Assembly (NCBI GenBank): GCA_947625455.1 | Contig: CANQOJ010000115.1 | Span: 1-7,104, forward strand | Length of the DNA: 7,104 bases | From: an uncultured Clostridia bacterium | GTDB lineage: Bacteria > Bacillota > Clostridia > Oscillospirales > Ruminococcaceae | Direction: 5' to 3' | Part shown: positions 1 through 5,997 of the stretch, one piece after another | How positions within the stretch are numbered: position 1 is the first letter of the stretch | Layout of the letters: the number at the start of each line of letters is the position of its first letter | The notes under the pieces: generated by a model | The model's input: the letters and a program-made list of their open reading frames with translations, nothing else | Databases searched by the model: none | Told to the model about the DNA's origin: nothing | Made by a program: the position numbers and the translations under genes

Positions 1-2
1 AC

Positions 3-785
3 CGGAAGATTTTCAGAGAGGGTTTGGAGAACGGCTGGATAGATGTTCTGGAAAATGTCGGCAAGCGAAGCGGAGCATATTCTGCGGGAGCAAAAGTTCA
101 CCCGTTTGTTCTGCTTAATTACAAGAATACCCTCAACTGGGAGTTTACGCTTGCTCATGAAATGGGACACGCGATACACTCTTATTTGTCGAATAAAAAT
201 CAGCCGACAGTGTATTCGGATTATGTAATTTTCGTGGCGGAAGTTGCGTCAACCTGCAACGAAAGCCTGCTTATGCGGTATCTGCTGAATAATACGACAG
301 ATAAAAAGAGAAAGGCGTTTCTGGTTAATTATTTCCTCGAACAATTCAGAACAACGCTTTTCAGACAGACAATGTTCGCTGAATTTGAACTTATGATAAA
401 TGAAAAAGCCGAGCGCGGAGAAACGCTCACTGCTGAAAATCTCTGCGAGATGTATCATAAACTGAATGTCGATTATTACGGTGATGATTTGATAGTAGAC
501 AGCGAGCTTGATATGGAATGGGCAAGAATACCGCATTTCTACTACGATTATTACGTTTATCAGTACGCAACGGGATTTTCCGCGGCAATCGCGCTTTCAG
601 AGAGGATATTGAACGAGGGAGAAAGCGCTGTAAAGGATTATATTGAGTTTTTGAGCGGCGGCTGTTCAAAAGATCCGATTTCGCTCCTTAAAGGCGCGGG
701 CGTTGATATGACGTCCGAGACTCCTGTAAAGAACGCAATGAAGTTGTTTGAGGAGCTGCTTGATGATATGGAGGCTCTGATTTGA
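3..785 (+). CDS. pepF: Oligoendopeptidase F, C-terminal part (gene begins before the window)
   Basis: This is a cytoplasmic zinc metallopeptidase of family M3 that degrades short peptides. The reading frame is open from position 3 with no start codon of its own, so about 260 C-terminal residues of a protein usually near 600 residues are present. The zinc site is visible: H-E-M-G-H at 156-170 gives two histidine ligands and the catalytic Glu. The Glu of F-V-A-E-V-A-S at 240-242 is the third ligand, at the spacing typical of M3 enzymes. The conserved substrate-pocket segment I-P-H-F-Y-Y-D-Y-Y-V-Y-Q-Y-A-T-G starts near 528 and carries the His and Tyr residues expected of PepF. The C-terminal helix L-F-E-E-L-L ends naturally, so the 3' end is intact. 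The TTG at 24 is internal and should not be taken as the start. The stop overlaps the start of the next gene by 4 bp, so the two are probably translationally coupled. Confidence 0.93.
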   Translation, partial: RKIFREGLENGWIDVLENVGKRSGAYSAGAKVHPFVLLNYKNTLNWEFTLAHEMGHAIHSYLSNKNQPTVYSDYVIFVAEVASTCNESLLMRYLLNNTTDKKRKAFLVNYFLEQFRTTLFRQTMFAEFELMINEKAERGETLTAENLCEMYHKLNVDYYGDDLIVDSELDMEWARIPHFYYDYYVYQYATGFSAAIALSERILNEGESAVKDYIEFLSGGCSKDPISLLKGAGVDMTSETPVKNAMKLFEELLDDMEALI

Positions 786-1858
786 TTAAAACAGAGACAG
801 AGGAATCATCGCAGGAAAGCAAAACAACCCTTGATAATATAATTAAGATTTGTCAGATGTTTGATTTTCCGACTGCTGTATTTGACAGTGATTTTAAATG
901 CGTTTACAGTAAGGATAATCTTATAGAATTAAATGCCGAAATTGACACGACTATATCCGATAACATAAAAAACGGCAGTGATTTTTTCACAACTATCTTT
1001 ATGATAAAGGGAGTTCAGTACTGCGCAAAAGTGTTGAAGATGGACGGATATTATATCTGCGGATTATTTAGCAGCAAAGAACTTGGCGCTATGGCAAGAA
1101 ATACCGATTTCTTCAGTCGTGTTCTTCCAAGCCTTGCTTCTGTAAATTATAATTTGTCAAGTATTTGGGGATTAATGCATGGGATAAAGGGTGATGATTT
1201 ATTAGCCGGTAAAATGCGAAAAAGTCTTATGCGGATACAAAGCGTAACACAAAGTATTCTTGAGTATGCAAATGTATCTCTAAAATCTCCAAATTCTGTA
1301 AGAATTAACTGTTATGAAATGATTAGCTCGCTGGTAAACCGCTGCAATACACTTTTATCGAAAATCGGAAGATATATTGAATTTGTGGGAGAAAGCAAAA
1401 CGCCTTTGTATATCTACGCAGATACCCGCCATGCAATGTCAGCCTTTATAAGCGCACTGCAAAATTCGCTTTTGTATTCAAGCAGAGATTATATTCCTGT
1501 GGTAACTCTGTCAAATTCTGTGGAGGACAATAAGTCTTACGCCGTTTTAAAGATAAAAAATGACATATCCTATTATAACCCGCGCCCGAATGAAAGTTTG
1601 TTCATAAACAATAAAATAGGCTGCGGTATACCGATTATAAAGTGTTTTGTTGAAGAATGCAGCGGACAATTTGAATTTAAAACGGAAAACGATACGGCAT
1701 ATACGCTGATTAAACTTCCGACTGTCTATGTACATCAACAAGAGATGCCTATTTTTGAATGCGGAGAAACTGCCTATTACGAAACGGGTATTCCGGATTT
1801 CTTGGAACTTAAAATCAATGATGTTATTGAATTTTTCGGCGATACTGATTTTGTTTAA
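782..1858 (+). CDS. Soluble histidine-kinase-like protein with degenerate catalytic motifs
   Basis: This 358-residue protein has no membrane segment and is probably cytoplasmic. The TTG start is chosen because GGAGG at 770-774 lies 7 nt upstream and the TTGA overlap with pepF suggests coupling. Residues ~18-98 look like a small PAS-type sensor fold (low certainty). Residues ~110-165 match a kinase dimerisation helix pair, but where S-H-E-L-R-T-P-L is expected there is L-A-S-V-N-Y-N-L, so the phospho-accepting His appears to be Ala119. Residues ~213-313 resemble an ATPase domain: the N-box is S-A-L-Q-N-S-L-L-Y-S (Asn228 kept), the D-x-G-x-G of the G1 box is missing (I-K-N-D-I-S), and a G2-like G-C-G-I-P-I-I-K (280-287) remains, followed by a typical final strand ending K-L-P. 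A 45-residue acidic tail follows. It may be a pseudokinase, a scaffold or a nucleotide-sensing protein. It could act with the downstream two-component pair, but the gap between them argues for separate transcription. Confidence 0.75.
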   Translation: MIKTETEESSQESKTTLDNIIKICQMFDFPTAVFDSDFKCVYSKDNLIELNAEIDTTISDNIKNGSDFFTTIFMIKGVQYCAKVLKMDGYYICGLFSSKELGAMARNTDFFSRVLPSLASVNYNLSSIWGLMHGIKGDDLLAGKMRKSLMRIQSVTQSILEYANVSLKSPNSVRINCYEMISSLVNRCNTLLSKIGRYIEFVGESKTPLYIYADTRHAMSAFISALQNSLLYSSRDYIPVVTLSNSVEDNKSYAVLKIKNDISYYNPRPNESLFINNKIGCGIPIIKCFVEECSGQFEFKTENDTAYTLIKLPTVYVHQQEMPIFECGETAYYETGIPDFLELKINDVIEFFGDTDFV

Positions 1859-1897
1859 ATTTCAGCTTATTTTCACGCTGTTTTCATAATAATCAGG

Positions 1898-1903
1898 TAT
1901 AAT
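1898..1903 (+). promoter_or_regulatory. Candidate promoter -10 box (TATAAT) in the gap after the kinase-like gene
   Basis: A perfect TATAAT lies in the non-coding gap, and a transcript from it would begin near 1909-1911. No good -35 hexamer sits at 16-18 bp (ACGCTG at 17 bp), so if real it is weak or activator-dependent. Its support comes mainly from position: the predicted start coincides with the foot of a strong hairpin. Confidence 0.4.
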
Positions 1904-1908
1904 CGTGT

Positions 1909-2017
1909 ATGTAGAGACAAGCAAAGTTGTTTCTGCATTAAACGGCAATGTTCATAATTTTTTCTCTTTATTATTTTTTTAGGGCGTTCTTAATATCTAA
2001 AGGACGCCCGCTTTTAC
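1909..2017 (+). ncRNA. Candidate small RNA or structured leader: two hairpins after a -10 box
   Basis: The unit starts with an uninterrupted 12-bp stem (1909-1920 with 1927-1938, two G-U pairs) closed by the loop GCAAAG. A U-rich single-stranded stretch (about 1952-1980) follows, then a second hairpin (1982-1991 with 2000-2009) and GCUUUUACUU. A -10 box lies just upstream. The whole would be a transcript of about 105 nt. I do not recognise it as 6S, SRP, tmRNA or a known riboswitch. The alternative is that it is the 5' leader of the response regulator operon, with the second hairpin acting as an attenuator; no clear antiterminator pairing was seen. Confidence 0.35.
1982..2017 (+). terminator. 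Terminator-like hairpin upstream of the response regulator gene
   Basis: GGGCGTTCTT (1982-1991) pairs with AAGGACGCCC (2000-2009) as a 10-bp stem with one G-U pair and an 8-nt loop. It is followed by GCTTTTACTT, a modest U-tract. It could end transcripts from the kinase-like gene or from the candidate small RNA. The T-run immediately before the stem (1974-1980) means it might also work on the opposite strand, but no minus-strand gene points at it. Confidence 0.55.
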
Positions 2018-2034
2018 TTAATGGTCGGCAACGG

Positions 2035-2063
2035 TTGAGCGAAATTTCAGACAGGTTTTTAAT
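2035..2063 (+). promoter_or_regulatory. Possible promoter of the two-component operon
   Basis: TTGAGC (2035-2040) and TTTAAT (2058-2063) are separated by 17 bp. They match the vegetative sigma consensus at 4/6 and 5/6 positions. A start near 2070 would leave a very short leader just ahead of the ribosome site at 2072-2078. Its place after the terminator-like hairpin fits a separate promoter for the response regulator and kinase genes. It rests on sequence match only. Confidence 0.35.
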
Positions 2064-2083
2064 TAATGAAAAGAGGTGCTGTT

Positions 2084-2761
2084 ATGTACAAAATTCTTGT
2101 GGTTGATGATGAAGAGCATATACGCGAGGTGCTCAAAGAGTACGCGGAGTTTGAGGGGCACGAGGTTGACGAGGCAAGCGACGGTATGCAGGCAATCGAA
2201 ATGGCAAAGGCAAAGGACTACGATATAATCATAATGGATATTATGATGCCGAGGCTTGACGGCTATTCTGCGTGCAAGGAAATTAGAAAATTCAAGCAAA
2301 CTCCTATGATGATGCTTTCCGCAAGGGGCGAAGAATACGACAAGCTTTTCGGATTTGAGATAGGCATTGACGATTATGTGGTAAAGCCGTTTTCTCCGAA
2401 AGAAGTTATGGCAAGAATAAACGCGATAGTAAAGCGAAATTCCGCGTCATCTGCGCCCGCGGCGTCAAATGACGTGGAGAAATTCGAGGGGCTTGAAATC
2501 AACTTTGTTTCACGAAACGTTTATATTGACGGCGAAAAGGCAAATCTTACGCCAAAGGAATACGATTTGCTGTTCTATCTTGTCAGAAACAAAAATATCG
2601 CGCTTACAAGAAACAAATTGCTTGAAGAAGTGTGGGGCTATGACTTTTTCGGCGACGACAGAACAATCGACACGCATATAAAGATGCTTAGAAACAACTT
2701 AGGTCCGTACAGAAAGTTTATTGTAACGCTTAGGGGATTGGGGTATAAATTCGAGGTTTAA
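2084..2761 (+). CDS. OmpR/PhoB-family response regulator
   Basis: This DNA-binding transcription regulator is activated by phosphorylation, almost certainly by the kinase encoded 1 bp downstream. The start at 2084 is preferred over the in-frame ATG at 2066 because AGAGGTG (2072-2078) lies 5 nt upstream of it, and M-Y-K-I-L-V-V-D-D is the usual beginning of the family. The product is 225 residues, normal for the family. Receiver domain (1-118): acidic pair Asp8-Asp9, phospho-acceptor Asp52 in I-I-I-M-D-I-M-M-P, switch Ser79, and Lys101 in V-V-K-P-F. A flexible Ala/Ser linker (120-130) leads to the winged-helix domain (~133-225), with T-P-K-E-Y-D-L-L and the recognition-helix region D-D-R-T-I-D-T-H-I-K. 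It ends in the typical R-G-L-G-Y-K-F. All key residues are present, so it should be functional. The signal and target genes cannot be told from sequence; a more specific name is not justified. Confidence 0.93.
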   Translation: MYKILVVDDEEHIREVLKEYAEFEGHEVDEASDGMQAIEMAKAKDYDIIIMDIMMPRLDGYSACKEIRKFKQTPMMMLSARGEEYDKLFGFEIGIDDYVVKPFSPKEVMARINAIVKRNSASSAPAASNDVEKFEGLEINFVSRNVYIDGEKANLTPKEYDLLFYLVRNKNIALTRNKLLEEVWGYDFFGDDRTIDTHIKMLRNNLGPYRKFIVTLRGLGYKFEV

Positions 2762-2762
2762 A

Positions 2763-4238
2763 ATGAATTTTTTCCGCAGTATAAAGTTTCGCGTCTGGAC
2801 GAGATTTGTTATTATTGTGCTTGCAATGTTGGCAATTACTTACATTTGTCTGATTGCAATGTTTCCTATGTTCTATGGGTGGATGAAATCATACGAGATA
2901 AACGAGGCGTTTGTTGAAATTCGTTCAAACTGGGAAAGCGATAATTTCGGCGACATATTAGATAAACAGGCGTCCGCAAAGAAAATGTATATCGAAATTA
3001 TCTACCCTAATAATTCAACAATTATTGTAAACCGCCTTGGCGGAAGTCACTCGCTTGCTATGATTTCAAAAAAGGATTTTATAAAAAGCGTGGACAAATC
3101 CGAAAACGGGCTTATTTATAAAACCTTTAGAGATGAACAAGAGGACAACTTTATACAGATGCTGGGCAGTTATATCGGAAACGACAGAGAATATCCCGAT
3201 GCGTATGTTTTCATTTTCAACTATCTTCAGCCGATAGGAACAACAGTTCAGATTTTCCAAAATCAATTTTATATCGTCGGAATGCTGATATTGATTATGA
3301 CGGTGTTTATGTCCACGGTATTTTCAAATAAAATCTCGGAACCTATTATCCGTATAAACAATTCCGCCAAAAAACTCCCGCAGGGACAGTTTGACGCAAA
3401 AATCGGAAAACGGGATTATATGGAGATAAAACAGCTTGCTGGAACATTGTCCGAGGCGTCAAAGGAAATAGCAAAATCCGACGACCTGCGCCGTGAACTT
3501 ATGTCAAACATCTCTCACGACCTGCGCACTCCTCTCACTATGATAAAGGCTTATGCTGAAATGATACGGGATATTTCGGGAGACAATCCCGAAAAGCGCG
3601 AAAAACATCTTAAGGTGATAATTGATGAAACTGACAGACTTTCGTCGCTTGTAACGGATATTCTCGATTTGTCAAAACTTCAGGCAGGCGTTGCGGAGCT
3701 GAATGTTGAGACATTTAACTTGTCGGAGAATGTAACGGGCGTTGTTTCAAGGTTTGAGGTCATAAAATACAACGACGGCATAACGGTAGATTTGCAGGCG
3801 GAGGAGGATATTCGCATTTCTGCTGATATTTCAAAGCTTGACCAGGTTATATATAATCTGATAAACAATGCGGTGACTTATGTCGGAGAAGATAACACCG
3901 TGTTTGTAAGGCTGTTCAGAAAAGACGAGGGGATTGTGCGCTTTGAGGTTGAGGACCATGGCGAGGGTATTTCTCCCGAAAATCTGCCGTATATCTGGGA
4001 CAGGTATTATAAGGTCAGCGAGCGCTCTGCAACTCACAAGCGCGCTAAAATGGGAAGCGGAATAGGACTTTCAATAGTAAAAAGCGTGCTTGAACAGCAT
4101 GGGTTTAAATACGGCGCGGAAAGCAGTCTGGGAAAGGGAAGCAAGTTCTGGTTTGAAGCGCCTGAGTATTCTGAAACTCAACCGCCCGAAGAACCAAAAA
4201 AACACAAGCTTGAACTTAAAATCCAGAAAAAGCAATAA
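2763..4238 (+). CDS. Membrane sensor histidine kinase (HAMP-HisKA-HATPase)
   Basis: This is the partner of the preceding response regulator: its ATG lies 1 bp after that gene's stop, with GAGG at 2753-2756 as ribosome site. The product has 491 residues. A first membrane helix (~14-36), an extracytoplasmic sensor region (~40-168) with no domain I recognise, and a second helix (~169-187) are followed by a HAMP linker (~188-240). The HisKA domain carries the phosphorylated His252 in S-N-I-S-H-D-L-R-T-P-L. The ATPase domain has a complete N-box (N-L-I-N-N-A, 365-370), G1 box (D-H-G-E-G, 398-402), an F-box-like Y-I-W-D-R-Y-Y and G2 box (G-S-G-I-G-L, 431-436). All catalytic motifs are intact, in contrast to the kinase-like protein at 782-1858. 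A proline- and lysine-rich tail of about 20 residues follows the catalytic domain. The ligand is unknown. Confidence 0.93.
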   Translation: MNFFRSIKFRVWTRFVIIVLAMLAITYICLIAMFPMFYGWMKSYEINEAFVEIRSNWESDNFGDILDKQASAKKMYIEIIYPNNSTIIVNRLGGSHSLAMISKKDFIKSVDKSENGLIYKTFRDEQEDNFIQMLGSYIGNDREYPDAYVFIFNYLQPIGTTVQIFQNQFYIVGMLILIMTVFMSTVFSNKISEPIIRINNSAKKLPQGQFDAKIGKRDYMEIKQLAGTLSEASKEIAKSDDLRRELMSNISHDLRTPLTMIKAYAEMIRDISGDNPEKREKHLKVIIDETDRLSSLVTDILDLSKLQAGVAELNVETFNLSENVTGVVSRFEVIKYNDGITVDLQAEEDIRISADISKLDQVIYNLINNAVTYVGEDNTVFVRLFRKDEGIVRFEVEDHGEGISPENLPYIWDRYYKVSERSATHKRAKMGSGIGLSIVKSVLEQHGFKYGAESSLGKGSKFWFEAPEYSETQPPEEPKKHKLELKIQKKQ

Positions 4239-4241
4239 ACT

Positions 4242-4275
4242 TAAAGGGAAATTCACAAAAGTGAGTTTCCCTTTA
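4242..4275 (+). terminator. Hairpin ending the two-component operon
   Basis: Starting 4 bp after the kinase stop, 4242-4256 pairs with 4261-4275 as a 15-bp stem with one G-U pair and an AAAA loop. The 3' arm ends CCCTTTA but no further U-run follows, so as an intrinsic terminator it is imperfect; it may be a weak terminator or an mRNA 3'-end stabiliser. It separates the two-component genes from the sigK-like gene. Confidence 0.6.
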
Positions 4276-4335
4276 CGCATATCAAACAAGCAAAAAAGAA
4301 TAAAATAAACCAAAAAACGACGAAAGGAACATGTT

Positions 4336-4722
4336 ATGATTTGGTTGATTGTAAAACTTGCGCTTGAAAATTTATTGCTTTTCGGACTTCACTTTGAGGG
4401 AAAGAACAACTTTCCAAAACAGCTTTCCGCTAAAGAAGAACAGCGATGCCTTGAGATTATGTCATCAGCCGAAAGCACAGAGTTTGAGAAAAAAGAGGCA
4501 CGCGATAAAATAATCGTTCATAATTTAAGGCTTGTGGCATATATCGTAAACAAAAAATACCCCGACTTTGCCGATATTGACGACCTTGTTTCAATCGGAA
4601 CGATCGGTCTTATACGCGCGGCAGAAACCTTTGATCCCTCTAAAAATAACAAGTTTTCTACCTATGCTTCCAGATGTATTGATAATCCAATTGCACCCTT
4701 ACGGAAGAATTATGCTGGCTAA
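4336..4722 (+). CDS. sigK: Sporulation sigma factor sigma-K, N-terminal fragment (truncated in region 2)
   Basis: Sigma-K drives late mother-cell transcription during sporulation. Start ATG 4336 has AAAGGA (4323-4328) 7 nt upstream. Residues 1-~20 are hydrophobic (M-I-W-L-I-V-K-L-A-L...), like the membrane pro-sequence removed from pro-sigma-K, then N-N-F-P-K-Q-L-S matches the start of the mature protein. Region 2 follows: H-N-L-R-L-V-A-Y-I-V (62-71), D-D-L-V-S-I-G-T-I-G-L-I (82-93) and F-S-T-Y-A-S-R-C-I-D-N (107-117). Family members continue E-I-L-M-x-L-R and run to about 230-240 residues with regions 3 and 4. Here homology breaks after Asn117 (4684-4686) and the frame stops 11 codons later. 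The rest of the -10-recognition region and the whole -35-recognition region are missing, so this piece cannot act as a sigma factor. Sigma-E is a close relative, but the N-N-F-P...L-S stretch and H-N-L-R-L-V-A favour sigma-K. It is either half of a gene split by a removable element or a decayed gene. Confidence 0.8.
   Translation: MIWLIVKLALENLLLFGLHFEGKNNFPKQLSAKEEQRCLEIMSSAESTEFEKKEARDKIIVHNLRLVAYIVNKKYPDFADIDDLVSIGTIGLIRAAETFDPSKNNKFSTYASRCIDNPIAPLRKNYAG
4680..4695 (+). other. Candidate junction where sigK homology ends (possible skin-like attachment site)
   Basis: The codons for C-I-D-N end at 4686 and the following codons (P-I-A-P) no longer match sigma-K. From memory, the B. subtilis skin element recombines at a short AATGA repeat in the codons for the Asn-Glu pair after C-I-E, which is the same place. 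Here AAT is kept and is followed by CC. The short L-R-K-N that follows could be chance or leftover homology. No recombinase gene or second attachment site lies in this window. Confidence 0.35.
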
Positions 4723-4762
4723 TATGTTTGTCATATTTAATGTGAAATTTTTGTGAAATATA

Positions 4763-4791
4763 TTGACATCATGTCAGAACGGTGTTATACT
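4763..4791 (+). promoter_or_regulatory. Promoter of the tetR operon
   Basis: TTGACA (4763-4768) and TATACT (4786-4791) are spaced by exactly 17 bp, a near-perfect vegetative sigma promoter. Transcription would start near 4798, giving a leader of about 45 nt before the tetR ATG. It probably drives at least tetR and the lipoprotein gene, and likely all four genes to the window end, since no other promoter or terminator is evident between them. Confidence 0.85.
4764..4776 (+). promoter_or_regulatory. Operator 1: TGACATCATGTCA palindrome over the -35 box
   Basis: This is a perfect inverted repeat (TGACAT-C-ATGTCA) that overlaps the -35 hexamer. It is the form and size of site bound by TetR-family dimers. 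Binding here would block RNA polymerase, so the adjacent tetR gene is probably self-repressed. Confidence 0.75.
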
Positions 4792-4799
4792 ATCAGTAG

Positions 4800-4812
4800 T
4801 GACATAATGTCA
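4800..4812 (+). promoter_or_regulatory. Operator 2: TGACATAATGTCA palindrome at the transcript start
   Basis: This second perfect copy differs from operator 1 only at the central base. It begins at about +2 to +3 of the predicted transcript, and its centre lies 36 bp from that of operator 1. Both copies are followed by GAA. The pair brackets the promoter, as expected for tight, possibly cooperative repression. Confidence 0.75.
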
Positions 4813-4843
4813 GAATAATTCACCAATAAAAGGAGGTCAAAAA

Positions 4844-5467
4844 ATGCCGAAAGGTTCACCGGAACTTACAAATGCCCGCAAGGAGGAAATAATCAACGCC
4901 TGCGAGAAGCTGTACAAAACCAAAAGTTTCAAGGATATAACGCTTAAAGACATCAGCAATGAAACAAGTTTTACGCGCACTTCTATCTACAATTATTTTC
5001 AGACGAAAGAAGAAATTTTCCTTGCGCTTTTACAGCGCGAATATGAACTCTGGAACGCGGAATTAAGTGAAATTATGCATAAATTTCCCGCGCTTACAAA
5101 AGATGAATTTGCGGATAAACTGGCGAAAACGCTTGAAAACCGCGCGCAGTTGCTTAAAATTATGTCCATGAACCATTATGACATGGAAAGCAACAGCCGT
5201 TCCGAAAGACTTGCGGAATTTAAAGTTGCATACGGAAATTCTCTGCGGGCGGTGATGAATTGCCTTGAACAGTATTTCCCCGAAATGCCCGCCGAGGACA
5301 AGCAGCGGTTTTTGTACACATTTTTTCCCTTTATGTTCGGAATTTACCCGTACACTTTCGTTACCGAAAAACAGCGGACGGCTATGGAAAAAGCGGGCGT
5401 AAACTACGCGCTTATGACGATTTACGAGATAACGTATAATTGCGTGAAAAGGCTGTTGGGGGAGTGA
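4844..5467 (+). CDS. TetR/AcrR-family transcriptional repressor
   Basis: This 207-residue regulator has the normal length for the family. A strong AGGAGG (4831-4836) lies 7 nt before the ATG. The N-terminal DNA-binding domain (about 10-58) shows the family pattern: a first helix R-K-E-E-I-I-N-A-C-E-K-L-Y, then the helix-turn-helix F-K-D-I-T-L-K-D-I-S...T-R-T-S-I-Y-N-Y-F, then T-K-E-E-I-F-L. The C-terminal ligand and dimerisation domain (about 65-207) is helical and, as usual, too variable to name the ligand; it is rich in Phe, Tyr and Met (about 150-175), consistent with a hydrophobic pocket. It is first in its operon behind the promoter with two palindromes, so self-regulation and control of the three following genes is the likeliest role. 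The inducer is unknown and may be the substrate of the downstream enzymes. Confidence 0.93.
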   Translation: MPKGSPELTNARKEEIINACEKLYKTKSFKDITLKDISNETSFTRTSIYNYFQTKEEIFLALLQREYELWNAELSEIMHKFPALTKDEFADKLAKTLENRAQLLKIMSMNHYDMESNSRSERLAEFKVAYGNSLRAVMNCLEQYFPEMPAEDKQRFLYTFFPFMFGIYPYTFVTEKQRTAMEKAGVNYALMTIYEITYNCVKRLLGE

Positions 5468-5469
5468 AT

Positions 5470-5976
5470 ATGAAAAAACTTTTGATTATTCCGACAGCGC
5501 TTTGCCTTGCTTTTTGCATATCGGCTTGCGGTGACGCTAAACAGGACAGCGGACAGCAATCAGATAGCAGTCAAGACTATGAAAGCGAAATTTCTTCAAT
5601 CGGTACAAGCGAAACCACATCAAGCATTGATGAAAAGGAGCAAACGCAAATGAAAGTGAAAATTCAAATCGGAGATAAAACTTTTACGGCAAAATTAGAG
5701 GATAACGATACGGCGAAAGAGTTTGCACAGATGCTGCCGATAAGCGTTGAAATGCGCGATTACGGGGGATTTGAAAAGGTAGGCTCGCTCGGCAAAACCC
5801 TTACTTCAAATGATAGTCAGACAACAACCTCCGCGGGAGATATTGTCCTGTACAACTCCGACCAAATCGTTATTTTTTACGGCTCAAATTCCTGGAGTTA
5901 CACAAGATTAGGGCATATTGACAACTTCGGCGATATAGAAAACGGGAATATCACAGCGATATTCTCGCTTGAATAA
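5470..5976 (+). CDS. Lipoprotein with a cyclophilin-like domain
   Basis: The start at 5470 is chosen over a longer in-frame start at 5440 because GGAG (5461-5464) lies 5 nt upstream and because it gives a proper signal peptide: M-K-K, a hydrophobic run, and lipobox I-S-A-C with Cys20 as the lipidated residue. The product is 168 residues, anchored outside the membrane. Residues ~21-60 are a Ser/Gln/Glu-rich linker. Residues 61-168 match the small beta-barrel family called cyclophilin-like (Cyclophil_like2, from memory of the family): M-K-V-K-I-Q-I-G-D-K-T-F-T-A at the start, A-K-E-F-A-Q-M-L-P, a central A-G-D-I-V-L-Y, and S-Y-T-R-L-G-H-I-D near the end. The family is often found beside or fused to flavodoxins and redox enzymes in Clostridia and Lactobacillales; its biochemical role is not established and prolyl isomerase activity should not be assumed. 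Its ATG is 2 bp after the tetR stop, so the two are co-transcribed. Confidence 0.88.
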   Translation: MKKLLIIPTALCLAFCISACGDAKQDSGQQSDSSQDYESEISSIGTSETTSSIDEKEQTQMKVKIQIGDKTFTAKLEDNDTAKEFAQMLPISVEMRDYGGFEKVGSLGKTLTSNDSQTTTSAGDIVLYNSDQIVIFYGSNSWSYTRLGHIDNFGDIENGNITAIFSLE

Positions 5977-5997
5977 ACAATTTTAGGAGGAATTATC

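Noticed and set aside
1547..1741. Minus-strand frame inside the kinase-like gene
   Set aside because: It lies wholly within a well-supported gene, has no start signals and shows no family resemblance.
2021..2038. Tiny reading frame ATG GTC GGC AAC GGT TGA just after the terminator-like hairpin, as a possible leader peptide
   Set aside because: It has no ribosome site, is only five codons and contains no run of regulatory codons, so it is expected by chance.
4568..4756. A 62-codon frame in another phase that spans the end of the sigK fragment, as a possible frameshifted continuation of sigma-K
   Set aside because: Neither other forward phase past 4686 reads anything like the expected E-I-L-M-x-L-R or later sigma regions, so a simple frameshift does not restore the gene.
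4741..4759. Direct repeat TGTGAAAT ... TGTGAAAT upstream of the tetR promoter
   Set aside because: It is only two 8-bp copies in AT-rich DNA with an 11-bp period; too weak to call a binding site or an attachment repeat.
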